The notes beneath the pieces were generated by a model that was given only the letters and a program-made list of their open reading frames with translations, ran no database searches and was not told where the DNA came from. DNA of 64,000 bases. It comes from Tubulanus polymorphus (Eukaryota > Nemertea > Palaeonemertea > Tubulaniformes > Tubulanidae). Position 1 is the first letter of the stretch; every line of letters begins with the position of its first letter. The DNA lies in contig NC_134030.1 in the NCBI RefSeq assembly GCF_964204645.1, positions 22,139,210 through 22,203,209 of the forward strand, read 5' to 3'. Shown piece by piece: positions 21,148 to 31,889 of the stretch. The position numbers were made by a program, and so were the translations under genes.

Positions 21148-24100
21148 ATGTCTTATAGCGAGAGCAGGGTAAGTAATCTAGATCGCTTTGAGTAGAGTTT
21201 GAAGTGTTATACGATAGGTTTGAACCGGTTTTAGGTGTTGAATTGAGGGTTTTAAGCGACGGATATTTTCCCCTGCTGTCCTCGCTCGACTAATATTAAT
21301 ACAAAATGGCCGGTGTTCGCAGAAAAGCCAGGGACGCCATTTAAATAATGGACGTAATTTCTAAAAATCCCTGAAAATCGGTTTGTTTTCTTTAGTGAAT
21401 TATTATAGCGTTTTGAGAATATATGCTTTTTAGTTTAGATAAAATAGAACTTGATATTTTGAACTTCATCGTGTCATCTTTGCTTCTTCAAAAAAAGGAA
21501 CGAACGATATGAATTAGAAATTTTTTCACGTGTTGGTGTTGTTAGCTCATTACATTTCAAAAAGCAATTATCACAGAGTGGCCCTTACCTGGATATCCGG
21601 GACCGGTCCAGAGAATTTCTTGTCTTCAAAAAGTAAAGTTAGGCAATTTTGTAAAACGGAACGGTTTCCGTCCATGTCTTTGTGTTAATTCATAAGATTC
21701 TGATCAAGTCTTTGTGTTAATTCATAAGATTCTGATCAAGTCTTTGTGTTAATTCATAAGATTCTGATCATGTCAGGGGAAACAACATGTCAGGGATTAA
21801 ATAATAGTGTAAAAGCAAGTCGAATAAAAGTGGTATCACCCTGTACCAGCATTTGGTAGAATATATCGATATCCACTTCGGTGATGGGGCGGCAGACAGG
21901 CGCGGATCTAGGGGGTCTTAAACGGGTCTTCTGGAAGACCCTCAAAATTTCTAAGTGCCCTCAAAAGATTTTGCTCGCAATACAATTTCATGACTCAAAA
22001 TGCAGGAAATCAGTGCTGGAATCTCAAAATTTTCTGTCAGGGCCTTAGACAAAGGGCTTCAATGTGTTATCAGTGCCCTTTTCGGTGTGTCCCTTGAATT
22101 TCGAGAAGACCCTTAGATTAACGCCTAGATCCGCCCCTGGCAGATTATATTTATAAAGAAGGTTGGCTTGAAAAATGAAAGGGTGGCCTCCACCCTCTCT
22201 AAAATCTGTTGTGGAGAAAACTGGGTTTTGAAAGACGAGCGGTAAGGACTCGGGGGGGGGGGGGTTCGTTAAGATATGAGAATGAGGTGTAACATGTTTT
22301 TTTTTTTTTTGTAGAGCGCTGATGGTGAAATCAAAGTTAAAAGCGAGGATTTAGGACGAATCATCGGCCGCGGAGGAAGCAACGTGAAATCAATGGAATC
22401 AAGATCCGACTGTAAAATAACCGTAAGTCATCGTCCTCCCGCCAGGTGTCGTTAGTAGTAATAGTGCGAGTAAATTGAAAACCGACTAATTTTGTCGGAC
22501 TAACTGGGCTGACTAAAAAAAAAAAGTTGAATAGGAAAGTTGTAAATATTTTCGAAATCACGTCAGCGACTGTTTAATTTGTGCTGTGCGATCAGTTAAA
22601 TTTTGAGAATAACTTTTAGTTTGACTAGTAGGGGTCTGGATAAAGGAAATTAAAATGATATTGGGTCATATGAAAAAGTATGCGTATGCGTGCAGTTCAG
22701 AATATGCATGGCATGGGTTGGATCGAAAATGGCGGCCCCGAGACAAGTGGTCCGACTTATGCGTACATTACTGGATCCAGTTCTACAGTTAGTTCATTTT
22801 CGATCAGTTAACTCGAAATCTAAATCATAACACAGTCACTGTGGAACTGGGTCGCCAGGAGGTCGATTTTCAAAGTGGTCCGACTTATGAGTTAAGATTT
22901 AACTAATTGGAAATGAACTAACTTTAACTCAGAGTTAACTCTTAACTCACGACTGTGGAACCGGGTCCAGTTCTACAGTTGTGAGTTTAGAGTTGTAACT
23001 CTCGAGTTAAAATTAGTTCATTTTCGATCAGTTAACTCGAAATCTAAATCATAACGCAGTCACTGTGGAACTGGGTCGCCAGGAGGTCGATTTTCGAAGC
23101 TTCAAAAAATAAGTTATCGTTTTTCGTTGTTCGCATGGTAGGATCGAAAATGACGGTCCCAAGTGGTCCGACTGATGAGTTAAGATTTAACTAATTGGAA
23201 ATGACTTAACTTTAGGCTTAACAAAAATGATACCTTGTTTCTCCGCAGCGGCCGGGTCATTTTTGTAAAATATGATAAAATTTGCAAACAGTTCATTTCT
23301 ATAGCGGCCGGGTCTGTTATGGTGAAATTGATCACGATTTTAAGAAAAGTAATGTATAGGGTAGATAGGCGGCCGGCCGGGTCAACATTTAAGCTCAGCA
23401 GAGCGGAGAAACAAGGTATCAATTTTTTTGGCCTTAACTCAGAGTTAACTCTAACTCACGACTGTGGAACCGGGTCCAGTTCTACAGTTGTGAGTTTAGA
23501 GTTGTAACTCTCGAGTTAAAATTAGTTCATTTTCGATCAGTTAACTCGAAATCTAAATCATAACACAGTCACTGTGGAACTGGGTCGCCAGGAGGTCGAT
23601 TTTCAAAGCTTCAAAAAAAAAAGTTAAAATCAGTTCATTTTCAATGGGTTAACTAAGTATCAAATCATAACACAGTTACTGTGGAACTGGGTCGCCAGGA
23701 GGTCGATTTTCAAAGCTTCAAAAAAAAAAGTTAAAATCAGTTCATTTTCAATGGGTTAACTAAGTATCAAATCATAACACAGTTACTGTGGAACTGGGTC
23801 GCGGGGAGGTCGATTTTCAAAACTTCAAAAAAACAAAGTTAAAATCAGTTCATTTTCAATGGGTTAACTAAGTATCTAATCATAACACAGTTACCGTGGA
23901 ACTGGGTCGCCAGGAGGTCGATTTTCGAAGCATCAAAAAAAATAAGTTATTGTTTATTTGTTTGTTTGTTTTTTAAAGATTCCGCGAGACCGTAAAGATG
24001 AAAACGGCGAGGAACCGTATTACACGGTGATACAACTGAGCGGATCGGACTCGGCGTGCGAACACGCTAAAGAACTCATCGAAGACGTCTGCGCTGAAGC

Positions 24101-27100
24101 TGCCAAATACAGCAACGGCGGAGGAGGTTCGTTTACTTTATTTTGCAATAATGGGTTTAAGCGAAATGAAAGATCTGGAAATATAGATCTGGTAATTCAG
24201 GCTAGAAATTAGATTTTTTTGCAATAGAAAAGAAATCACTTCGATAGACCCAATGATTTAATCGTAATGATGATGCGGCTATAAGAAATGATTCCTAGAT
24301 TTTCATTTCTGCTGTAGGGTCATTCATTTATTACGTACGCATTAGGGGAGGTGGAAATATTGGTTATAATTCTAATGAATGGTGGAAGTTCTCAGTAACT
24401 AATTATAATTTAATGAATTGTTGAAACTATCAGTAACTAATTATAATTTAATGAATTGTTGAAACTATCAGTAACTAATTATAATTTTAATGAATTGTTG
24501 AAGCTATCGGTAACTGATTATTATTTTAATGAATCGTTGAAGTTCTCAGTAACTAATTATTATTTTAATGAATCGTTGAAGTTCTCAGTAACTAATTATA
24601 ATTTTAATGAATTGTTGAAGCTCATCAGCTGCAACTAATTATAATTGTAATGAATTGTCGAAGCTATTAGCAACTAATAATAATTTTAATGAATCGTTGA
24701 AGAAGTCCTTGAGTGTTGTGTTTTAATTCGCAGGCGGCGGTCGAAGACGCGAGGGAGGTGGTCGCGATCGACGAGACAGCGGAGACCGTTACCGTGGCGG
24801 CAGTGACCGGTACAGCGACCGAGGAGGTGACCGATACGGTAGCAGTAGTAGATACGGTAGCAGCGGCGGTGACCGATACGGTAGCAGTGACCGGTACGGA
24901 GACCGTCGAGGAGGCGGTGGAGGTGGAGGCGGTGGAAGAGGTAATGTCGTTGATCGTTTTTTGATGGAAATTTTGCATTTTGAAATTTGTGAAATTTTTA
25001 CGAAATGAGTTTTGTATATCATAATGTTGTATGATTCTGGTTGGGGAGAAGGTGTTTCCAGTTCTATGGGGGGGGGGGGGGGTTGGAACTTGTAGAGTTT
25101 CACCTTTACGATGAGGTGTAGTGCCTTTAAATGCAGGTAGTCTCTCATTCTGGACCTTTGCCAATTTTCTCTGTAGTTCAAGTCAGGGTTCTTACAGATC
25201 TGTGGATTCTGGATTTAGTTTTTTTCTGCAGGGAAAAATCAGGGAATCGAATTTGAATTTTATTTGTGTCTTGTTGTTCCTGCTGATGACGAGTGACACG
25301 AGGAACCTCTTGATAAGAAACAACCCTCACTGAGGATATCTTATAATTCAATCAGGGATTTTTTGGTGTCTTGTTGTTCTTGCTGGTGACGAGTGACACA
25401 AGGAACCTCTTGATTAGAAACAGACCTCACTGAGGATATCTTATGATTCGATAAGGGATTTTGAATATTTTGGTGTCTTGTTGTTCTTGCTGATGACGAG
25501 TGGCACGAGGAACCTCTTGATTCTTATCAGCCCTCCCTGAGAATAACTAGGCATTTTTACTCGAGGGTCTTATGGGATTTTGGATTCCTTGGTCTGTAAG
25601 AACCCTGTCGTCTGAGCTGTCAGACAGTGGGGGGAGTGGGGAGTAAAAGGGGGGTGCAGGGGGTTGAAACCTCAAACCGGCTGGCGTTGTTTACATCGTT
25701 ATCATATTTCATACAACAGGTGCAACATATTTTTGATTTCAGGCCCCGCCCAACGACAGACGGCTCCTACTACCGGGGAGATGGCGGCGAGGATAGCTGT
25801 TACTGTAGTAGCGTTGACCGGTTGACTGATTCGACCAGTTTGTTGTTGAAGCGCCGTCAGTCAAACATCCAACGTCCTAGTTCTGTTTAATATATCTCTA
25901 GTGTCTCTAGCTCGTTCTCTGGGTCCGATGAGTCGATCAGTCGTCAAAAGCTTGCAAAGTTCGTTCGCTCACTCGCTCGTGTGATATTTATATCTGTCTG
26001 GTTAACTCCGCAGGTATTTTAGATAAACCACCGGCTCTACGCTCATTTATATTTATATATAATTATTATGATAATTATTATTAACTTATATACAAATTAA
26101 TTCATATTGTGATATCGTTTTAAACTAAAAAACGAATAACGGTTTTTCGATTTGATTTGTGATAATTTTCGTAAGTTTGAAATATTTCGGCAGCGACTGA
26201 GGTTATACCGGTCTGTACTCGGGGGGGGGGGGGAGGGGGAAGGTGTGTGTCTCGTACTCAGGGAGGGACTGTCCCAACTTGTCTCACTTAAGTCAACTGA
26301 AGTCGTCTTTATTTTTTAGTCCCAATTTGTATTTCCAATTCTATTTCCTATGGGTAAGTCGTCAGTTGGATAAGTCATTAGTGAAGTCATCTCTGTCATT
26401 TGGATGTGAGTCGTCATCAATGGCTGACTTTAAAATTTTATCTACATTCGTTAAAAAGTAACTTCCATGACTCCTGAGTTTTGATGGATGACTACAATTG
26501 TAGGAGTCTAATTCTTTTTCCTAGTGTCAGTTGGATAAGTCATTAGTGAAGTCACCTCTGTTAATTGGAGTCCTCAATGACTGCGCGGATAACTGACTTT
26601 AAAAAGTTTATCTACATTTCGTAAAAGTAACTTCCATGTTTCCTGAGTTTTGATGGATGACTACAACTGTAGGAGTCTAATTCTATTTCCTAAGTGTCAG
26701 TTGGATAAGTCATTAGTGAAAAGTTGTCTCTGTCATTTGGATGTGAGTCATCATCAACGACTGCGTCGATGACCGACTTTAAAAAGTTTATCTACATTCG
26801 TAAAAAAAAAGTAAAAGTCCATGACTCCTGGGTTTTGATGGATGACTATAATCGTAGGAGTCTATATCAAGTTGCCCAGTTTTCAAATAAATTCATCCTA
26901 GAGTTTAATTTTTTATTTGAATCAGATTCTTTCCTCCTACCCCTGATACAGGTCCGTAATAACCACAGTCGAAGTCGCCATTTGAAATTAACCGTTTTTG
27001 GCCGCCAAAAAATTTCCTTTACGATAGGGAGGAAATCCTTTAAAAAAAAACAGGTCGGAAGAGATAAATTTCGACCGGAAATTTTAACCCCCCATAAAAA

Positions 27101-27355
27101 AAGAAATTGAATTTTTGAAAATTTTTTTCAATTCCTAACAAATTATGATAAAACGCTGGCTCAGATTGCCGATGGTACCCGCCCCGGGTGATACCCGCTC
27201 CCCGGGCGGACGGGCGGTCGATCGATCATCTGTTTTCGGTAAAACTCTGTCATCTCTAATTTCTCCGACTCGTTTCAGATCGTGAATGTTTCAACTGTAA
27301 GGGCGTCGGCCATATTGCGAAATTCTGCCCGGAGGAACGTCGCGAGAGGTACTAG
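21148..27355 (+). CDS. KH domain + RGG-rich + CCHC zinc-knuckle RNA-binding protein
   Basis: Exons: 21148-21168, 22315-22422, 23979-24126, 24734-24940, 27279-27355; 561 nt, 186 residues, all phases fit. Residues 8-85 form a KH domain with the nucleic-acid-binding GXXG loop at 25-28 (IIGRGG). Residues 89-161 are a glycine/arginine linker with GDRYGSS repeats and a GGGGGGGGRG end, like RGG-box RNA-binding proteins. Residues 165-178 are a retroviral-type zinc knuckle C-x2-C-x4-H-x4-C (CFNCKGVGHIAKFC). The order KH then knuckle recalls SF1/BBP, but there is no QUA2 region and the protein is much shorter, so I give no symbol. Probably binds single-stranded RNA. It starts about 800 bp from NPAT in the opposite direction. 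A 3'-UTR intron (27385-27616) lies only 29 nt after the stop, too close to be expected to trigger nonsense-mediated decay. Confidence 0.75.
22760..23980. repeat. KH gene intron 2: repeat array GTGGAACTGGGTCGCCAGGA
   Basis: Five or more copies of a roughly 120-bp unit (TCATAACACAGTCACTGTGG, AACTGGGTCGCCAGGAGGTC). The junctions contain inverted ACTCACGACTGTGGAACC / GGTCCAGTTCTACAGTTGTG pairs. The GTTCCACAGT core recurs at 42.28-42.54, 48.07-48.36, 53.4-53.5, 62.56 and 62.93 kb. Confidence 0.75.
23226..23424. mobile_element. Short inverted-repeat element in KH intron 2
   Basis: Ends TGATACCTTGTTTCTCCGC and GCGGAGAAACAAGGTATCA are perfectly complementary over 19 bases. The interior of about 160 bp has three GCCGGGTC words. 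It interrupts the surrounding repeat array, so it is younger than the array. Confidence 0.75.
24376..24720. repeat. KH intron 3: roughly 46-bp AT-rich tandem repeat
   Basis: About eight copies of AACTAATTATAATTTTAATG plus AATTGTTGAAGCTATCAGT. It ends just before exon 4. Confidence 0.85.
25184..25607. mobile_element. Inverted-repeat element with internal VNTR (copy 2), KH intron 4
   Basis: Perfect 15-base ends CAGGGTTCTTACAGA and TCTGTAAGAACCCTG. The interior is three copies of the same unit as 3271-3934 in the opposite orientation. A partial third copy lies at 34240-34395. No clear target-site duplication. Confidence 0.65.
25743..25890 (+). CDS. Candidate alternative last exon of the KH gene (lacks the zinc knuckle)
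   Basis: After exon 4 (phase 1) there is a good acceptor TTGATTTCAG at 25742, giving a 27-residue tail ending at a TGA at 25823-25825. A second AG at 25758-25759 gives G|AC GGC TCC and the tail DGSYYRGDGGEDSCYC, ending at TAA 25890. The latter looks more like the rest of the linker (Tyr/Gly/Asp), although its polypyrimidine tract is poor. Either choice yields a KH-RGG protein without the CCHC knuckle. Whether it is used is unknown. Confidence 0.4.
26335..26870. repeat. Roughly 185-bp tandem repeat in the KH gene, three copies
   Basis: Each copy has GTCAGTTGGATAAGTCATTA, TTTATCTACATTCGTAAAA and GTTTTGATGGATGACTAC. Non-coding. Confidence 0.75.
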
Positions 27356-27690
27356 ACCCGCGCAGGAGTCGTCGATGGCGCCTGGTGAGTTTGAGTATAT
27401 CAATGGCCACTTCATGGTTCCCACAATTCAAAATTTCCATGGGTGATCTTTCAATTTTCCCAAATAGAAAAACTAAGACATTATTATCATGGTTCCCACA
27501 ATTATATGAATTCAAATTTCCCAAGTTTTTCCCAAGTATTTCATGGGTGATTTTTCAATTTTCCCAAATGGCAAAAAAATGGTTAAATTTTGGTTGCGAT
27601 GTTTTGTGTCTTACAGATTTCGATGTTGTTGTCGACTGGTGATTTGAAAGAAGCACCATCCGAATAAAAACAACTTAAAACTATAACCTT
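27279..27690 (+). terminator. KH gene zinc-knuckle exon, 3' UTR, UTR intron and poly(A) signal
   Basis: The stop is at 27353-27355. A donor CCTG|GTGAGT at 27385 and an acceptor TCTTACAG ending 27616 frame a UTR intron. The final UTR exon has AATAAA at 27663-27668, so cleavage is expected near 27685. Confidence 0.5.
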
Positions 27691-27699
27691 GTACAGAGA

Positions 27700-29030
27700 A
27701 ACTGGATGGGAAAAACTTTGAAAACACCGCGAGAACAAAAGAGGGCGCCACCAATATCAGCATGTGTTCTGCCGATATTCGATAATTTTATTGGGCGGAT
27801 CTGACCCCCCCTCTCGGGAGTCGAGGGGGGCTAATCTTGTCTCGGATTCTTTAAATGTCTCTGCCATACATACGCGACGACGCGGTGGACTATTTCGGAT
27901 CGGGGGGCAGGGCTTATATCGGCGTCGATTTGATTGACACTTCGCTCGCTCACGTCTCGCGAATAAACAACACGGAAAAAAAAGAATTACGTTTTAAAAC
28001 GGATCATGACCCGATATTTTTTGTACGAAATTTGACGAGCGTTTAAGAAATGGTCGTCCCCGACAACTATCTATTGTGTAAATATTTTTGAGTCCGAAAG
28101 AATAAAAAAAACAAGCGATTGATAGTAAAATAAAAATGTGAAAATCTTGATTTAGTTTTCATTCGGTATTTTTCATGGTTTTTCAAAGATATCGGAACCG
28201 TTTGGCTGAGGATGCATTTTTCTCTGGCTGGTTTTTGTGTTTTTAGTAAATGGAACTGGAGTCCCTGGCGTTGTGAAATAGAATGCGTATTTACGTTTTG
28301 CAGTTGTGGGTGACCGTGTTGGCCTTGAAAATTTGGTTGGAATTGATTGTCTTTGCTAAGTGGTAAAAAGGCGCCGACAGGGTAATGATTCCTTGAGAGA
28401 TGTTGCACGCAGAGATGGGTTGCTATGATTGGTGAACTTGGGACGAGGAATATGAAAGAATTGAGAATTGTGTCTCTATTCATTGACGATTGAAACAATA
28501 TCTCCACTCGACCGGATTGTCTGGTAAGCGAGTATAATGCTAGTTCTCGTTTTTTCCGCTATCGTTATACCTAGCGGCAGCACTAGACGGTCGAGATCGG
28601 ACCTCGCTATTTTCGCCCTCGCTGCCAGGGGTCGGGTATCGCTCCCCGAACTCGCTTCCACCATAGATTGGTCACCTGTCCAATTCTGAGCCACCTGCAT
28701 TCGCAGTCAGAATAGGACAGGGGACGACAGCGGGTGGACCGGGGCACTCCCAAAAGGGTTCGGCACCGCTGCCCCAAGATGTCGTGTACTTTGTGTCCCC
28801 ACTGCTCACGATCTGTAGTAATTTGCTCTAGGAATTCGATAGTAGATATTGGCGAGGTTAATACCAATTTTAGTGCTATGTTTGATTAAAAAAACTAGAT
28901 CAAATCCGTTTAGTAGCGAATAGTCCGCACCCCGATGAATAGAGGATTCTACTTCCTGCCGCTGGGTGGTGCACCGGTCGAAAACTGCGGATTTAAATAG
29001 TCATTATTGCGAATCGGTAAATCGATCTGA
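27700..29030. other. Intergenic, no supported gene
   Basis: 27855-28046 has a 63-codon frame without recognisable features. 28550-28620 matches 44925-44990 (GGGGCAGCACTGAACGGTTG and related words), so part is a dispersed repeat. The rest is unassigned. Confidence 0.4.
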
Positions 29031-29037
29031 AGCCGCG

Positions 29038-29138
29038 ATGTCTGGTAATTTAAAAGTTTTAAACGATGATGCTGAATTTCAGGCTGAACTGAACAGCGCT
29101 GGTTCAAAACTGGTCGTCGTAGATTTGTTCGCAACCTG
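29038..29138 (+). pseudogene. Orphan thioredoxin-like first exon
   Basis: An ATG at 29038 opens MSGNLKVLNDDAEFQAEL and continues SAGSKLVVVDLFATW: the first beta strand, helix and second strand of a thioredoxin fold, up to the Trp that precedes the CGPC active site. The exon ends in TG|GTTAGT, splitting the Trp codon as an intron would. I find no downstream exon with CGPC before the opposite-strand gene at 31.8 kb. Unspliced, the frame runs 13 more residues to a TAA at 29178 with no active site. It resembles the thioredoxin or TXNL1 N-terminus. Most likely a duplicated fragment; a distant exon cannot be excluded. Confidence 0.45.
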
Positions 29139-29359
29139 GTTAGTTGCCCGACAGACCGGGCCACCACCAAAAAAATAAACAAAAATCCATTCCGATTTTA
29201 CCGTCAATCGTTTGGTTCTTTGCATGAACTATTTACAAATTGATCGAGATGTCAAGAAAAACTCTATTCAAATTGACAGTTGAACAATCAATATTTATAT
29301 ACTCGATTATATACTCTTGTTGAATGCATAGAAGAGAATACCTCCAAAATACTTCGCAT

Positions 29360-29860
29360 TAAATGTCACATTTGAGAAAATAACCAATTTGATAATGTCT
29401 TGAAGACAAGGCAAAGGTGGCAAAACTAGCCATCTTGTAAAATAATGTTAATGAAAATTAAATCAAAGACTGTTTACTTAATCTAATCTTAAGCTTTCCA
29501 GATTGAATTTGTGTTTTTATATCCGGTTATTATGTTTTTATTTTGCAGACTTTTATAATTATTTGTGTATTTTTGTTATTTTCCTATTGATGCAAATTGT
29601 ATAAATCAGCTGTAGTGGAAATGTATCGTAGGTAAAGACTTCTAAATACCTTACATGTAACTTTGTTTTAAGTTAGTACAATTTCATACATAGTAATAGA
29701 AATAAAATTACTATTAAAATTTGAGAAAATAAGCTGAAAGTTAATAATATGATATTTATGTTGATGAAAATAAAATGATGTAAGAATGTAAATCAGATTG
29801 ATTACTTAATCCTACGCTTTCCAGAGTATTTGGCCAGGTTTATCTCTGATTTTAGTGCGG
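29360..29860. repeat. Roughly 350-bp direct duplication upstream of the hairpin run
   Basis: TTTGAGAAAATAA and the later words ACTTAATCTAATCTTAAGCTTTCCAGA (first copy, to about 29505) recur as TTTGAGAAAATAAGC and ACTTAATCCTACGCTTTCCAGAG (second copy, to about 29826). Diverged, AT-rich, non-coding. Confidence 0.5.
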
Positions 29861-29866
29861 GGAGCC

Positions 29867-30042
29867 ATGGACTCACGGTTTAAGAGTCCATGGTTATGGC
29901 CATAGACGTTCTGTTTTAGAGTCTATGGTTGGACCATGGGTGTATAAACTCTCATTTATAGTTTATACGCCTATGGTGGTTGGACTAATTGTTTTTGAAA
30001 GTCCACGTGTTTGAGGAGCTTACGTTATAATTCCTCGAGCAC
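29867..30042 (+). ncRNA. Run of five consecutive stem-loops (candidate structured RNA)
   Basis: Five stems of 8, 8, 9, 6 and 11 bp (arms 29867-29874/29884-29891; 29900-29907/29921-29928; 29942-29950/29960-29968; 29981-29986/30000-30005; 30007-30017/30032-30042) have loops of 9-14 nt. The stem sequences differ, yet pairing is complete, with only two G.U pairs in the last. An AATAAA follows at 30075. Strand and transcription are unknown. Confidence 0.35.
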
Positions 30043-30124
30043 AAACCTGGCATTTTGTATAATTGTTGTATGAGAATAAATATGATTGATTTTGAAAGTT
30101 GTCATTCGTTTAGTTAAGCAATAA

Positions 30125-30328
30125 GTGTTACTAAAACGAAGCACTACTAAAAACGAAGGCTATATGCACCCGAGAGAACCGACCAATATACGTTTCCGGC
30201 AGAGGTGGCACAAAGCGCCCCAAGTGATGATTTCGAGTATCTTCGGACTTCTTAAGTCATGCATAGTTTTAATACCTCGAAGTGCATAGGTCTTCGTTTT
30301 AGTAGCGCATAGTTTTTAGTAACACCCC
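30125..30328. mobile_element. MITE with GTGTTACTAAAACGAAG ends
   Basis: GTGTTACTAAAACGAAGC at the left and the inverted TTTTAGTAACAC with CTTCGTTTTAGTAGCGC at the right. About 204 bp, no coding sequence. Confidence 0.65.
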
Positions 30329-30839
30329 CATTGCACTGCCCTGCTATAAAATTAACTGCTTTTTACGGCCGGTCCGTGAATCATTTTCACGAACCCAGGG
30401 CCACCTTCGGTTATCTGAGTCAGTCGACCATAGTCGAACTAAACGAAACCGAATGTCCGTTAGTCGGAACTATATTTCGGAAATAGTTCGATAAATCAAG
30501 CGCATTCGGTTATAAGCTGATCCTGAGCCATCCTATATAGACAATTCCGACCCGATTATGTTGTTCGTAGGCCGTTCCGTACAAATAGCATTCGGAGTTC
30601 ATCCGCACGAGCGAGTCCGTACGAATAGCTATCACTTTGAATCTTATTTTGTTTCCAAAGAATTAACTATTATTATAGCGATGCTTTCAACTTCTACAAG
30701 GATGGTGGCTACTTAGGATGAGAATTGTTTGATTTTACACGCGATCTAAAAATCTCAATAGATTCCGTACTATTTAGAAATCGGTAAATCTATAGTAACA
30801 ACTCACATACCAGAGGGAGAATTAGAAACAAATTTAATT

Positions 30840-31829
30840 TTATTGAGCTGGCACTTTGTTCAGATTATATATTCTCAGTGAGGACTGTTTATTACTGTTA
30901 TCATAGTGATGGATGGCTACAGTGTTGCTGTCACACACTTGATGTATATCACATGTCAAACTGTCTACAGAGTTCAATACTATGCGTGGGTGATCTATGA
31001 ACCCCTGATCATTATATCTGATACTAATCACAGCTCCTCTGTTATCAGAGTATCCAGGATTTACAGATATTAATACACGTTGATCATTAATAACACAAAG
31101 GTATCCACGATCTGGAGTAAATGTTAGTCCGCAATCCTTATTGATATTGATAAAACTGATCAGTTTTGCTTCAGCTGTTAAATACATCAATTTATACGTA
31201 AGCACGCAGTAAATAAACATTCGGCTCCCCCGCGAGTCGACATCGAAACAGTTGATGACGTAACCTCCATCCGGCAGCTTATATTTCGTTATTTGGTTTC
31301 TATCGATCAAACTGTTATTAGGATTTTCTAGCAAATGTAAAACATGAACGTTTCCTTCTGACTGTATATAAATACCGCGACCACGCATTTTTAGGGTTAC
31401 ACAGTATCTGGACAGGATATCATTGATATTTTCTTCCAAATAGTTGTCCTGATTTATATATTTTCTCAGATAGTATTCCTGGTTTATTTTCCATATGAGC
31501 ACGTACAGAAATCCGTTATCATCAGCAGCGAGTCCCCGCACACCAAAACCACCATTCTTTATATATCTCGTCATTTCATTGTCATCATCCATGAAATAAA
31601 TAACACTGGCCCTCCAGTACTGTGCACATAGAATCATTCGTGACTGTTGACCAGCCAGCTGCTGCTGCTGCTGCTGCTGCTGCCGCCGTCGCCGCTCACC
31701 TGACAAAGTTATCACTAGATTGGGCGAGAATTTCGTCCGAACTTGTTTACTGATCATCAATGAATCGATGACATCGTGTTCCATATGATCCGTATGAATT
31801 GCTGCGGCGTCATCGGTAGATCTCTCCAT
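30840..31829 (-). CDS. Unrecognised propeller-like protein with polyglutamine tract
   Basis: Open for 329 residues from the ATG at 31829. An early QQQQQQQQ run comes from a CTG/CAG microsatellite (about 31660-31684), followed by repeated beta-rich segments: GVRGLAADDNGFLYVL, then YVINCFDVDSRGSRMFIY, then CGLTFTPDRGYLCVI. Each is about 40-45 residues and alternates aspartate/glycine turns with hydrophobic strands, as in NHL/SMP-30-like propellers. No RING, B-box or transmembrane segment is seen, and I do not recognise the gene. The frame is open further upstream, and a CTGTTTCAG acceptor ends at 31888. A tiny 5' exon at 32565-32555 (ATG CGA TTT AG|gtaatg) would join in phase and give 352 residues starting MRFRKPAKRRRD, with an in-frame TAA just upstream. 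Transcribed away from SF3A1. Confidence 0.55.
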   Translation of the reverse strand: MERSTDDAAAIHTDHMEHDVIDSLMISKQVRTKFSPNLVITLSGERRRRQQQQQQQQLAGQQSRMILCAQYWRASVIYFMDDDNEMTRYIKNGGFGVRGLAADDNGFLYVLIWKINQEYYLRKYINQDNYLEENINDILSRYCVTLKMRGRGIYIQSEGNVHVLHLLENPNNSLIDRNQITKYKLPDGGYVINCFDVDSRGSRMFIYCVLTYKLMYLTAEAKLISFININKDCGLTFTPDRGYLCVINDQRVLISVNPGYSDNRGAVISIRYNDQGFIDHPRIVLNSVDSLTCDIHQVCDSNTVAIHHYDNSNKQSSLRIYNLNKVPAQ

Positions 31830-31889
31830 TTCATCAATTCTAGTCCTGACACCGATCTGTTGATCTCTTCTCCTTTTTGCTGGTTTTCT

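Noticed and set aside
28067-28867. Minus-strand frames of 74-146 codons
   Set aside because: Partly inside a dispersed repeat shared with 44.93 kb; no recognisable protein and no splice support.
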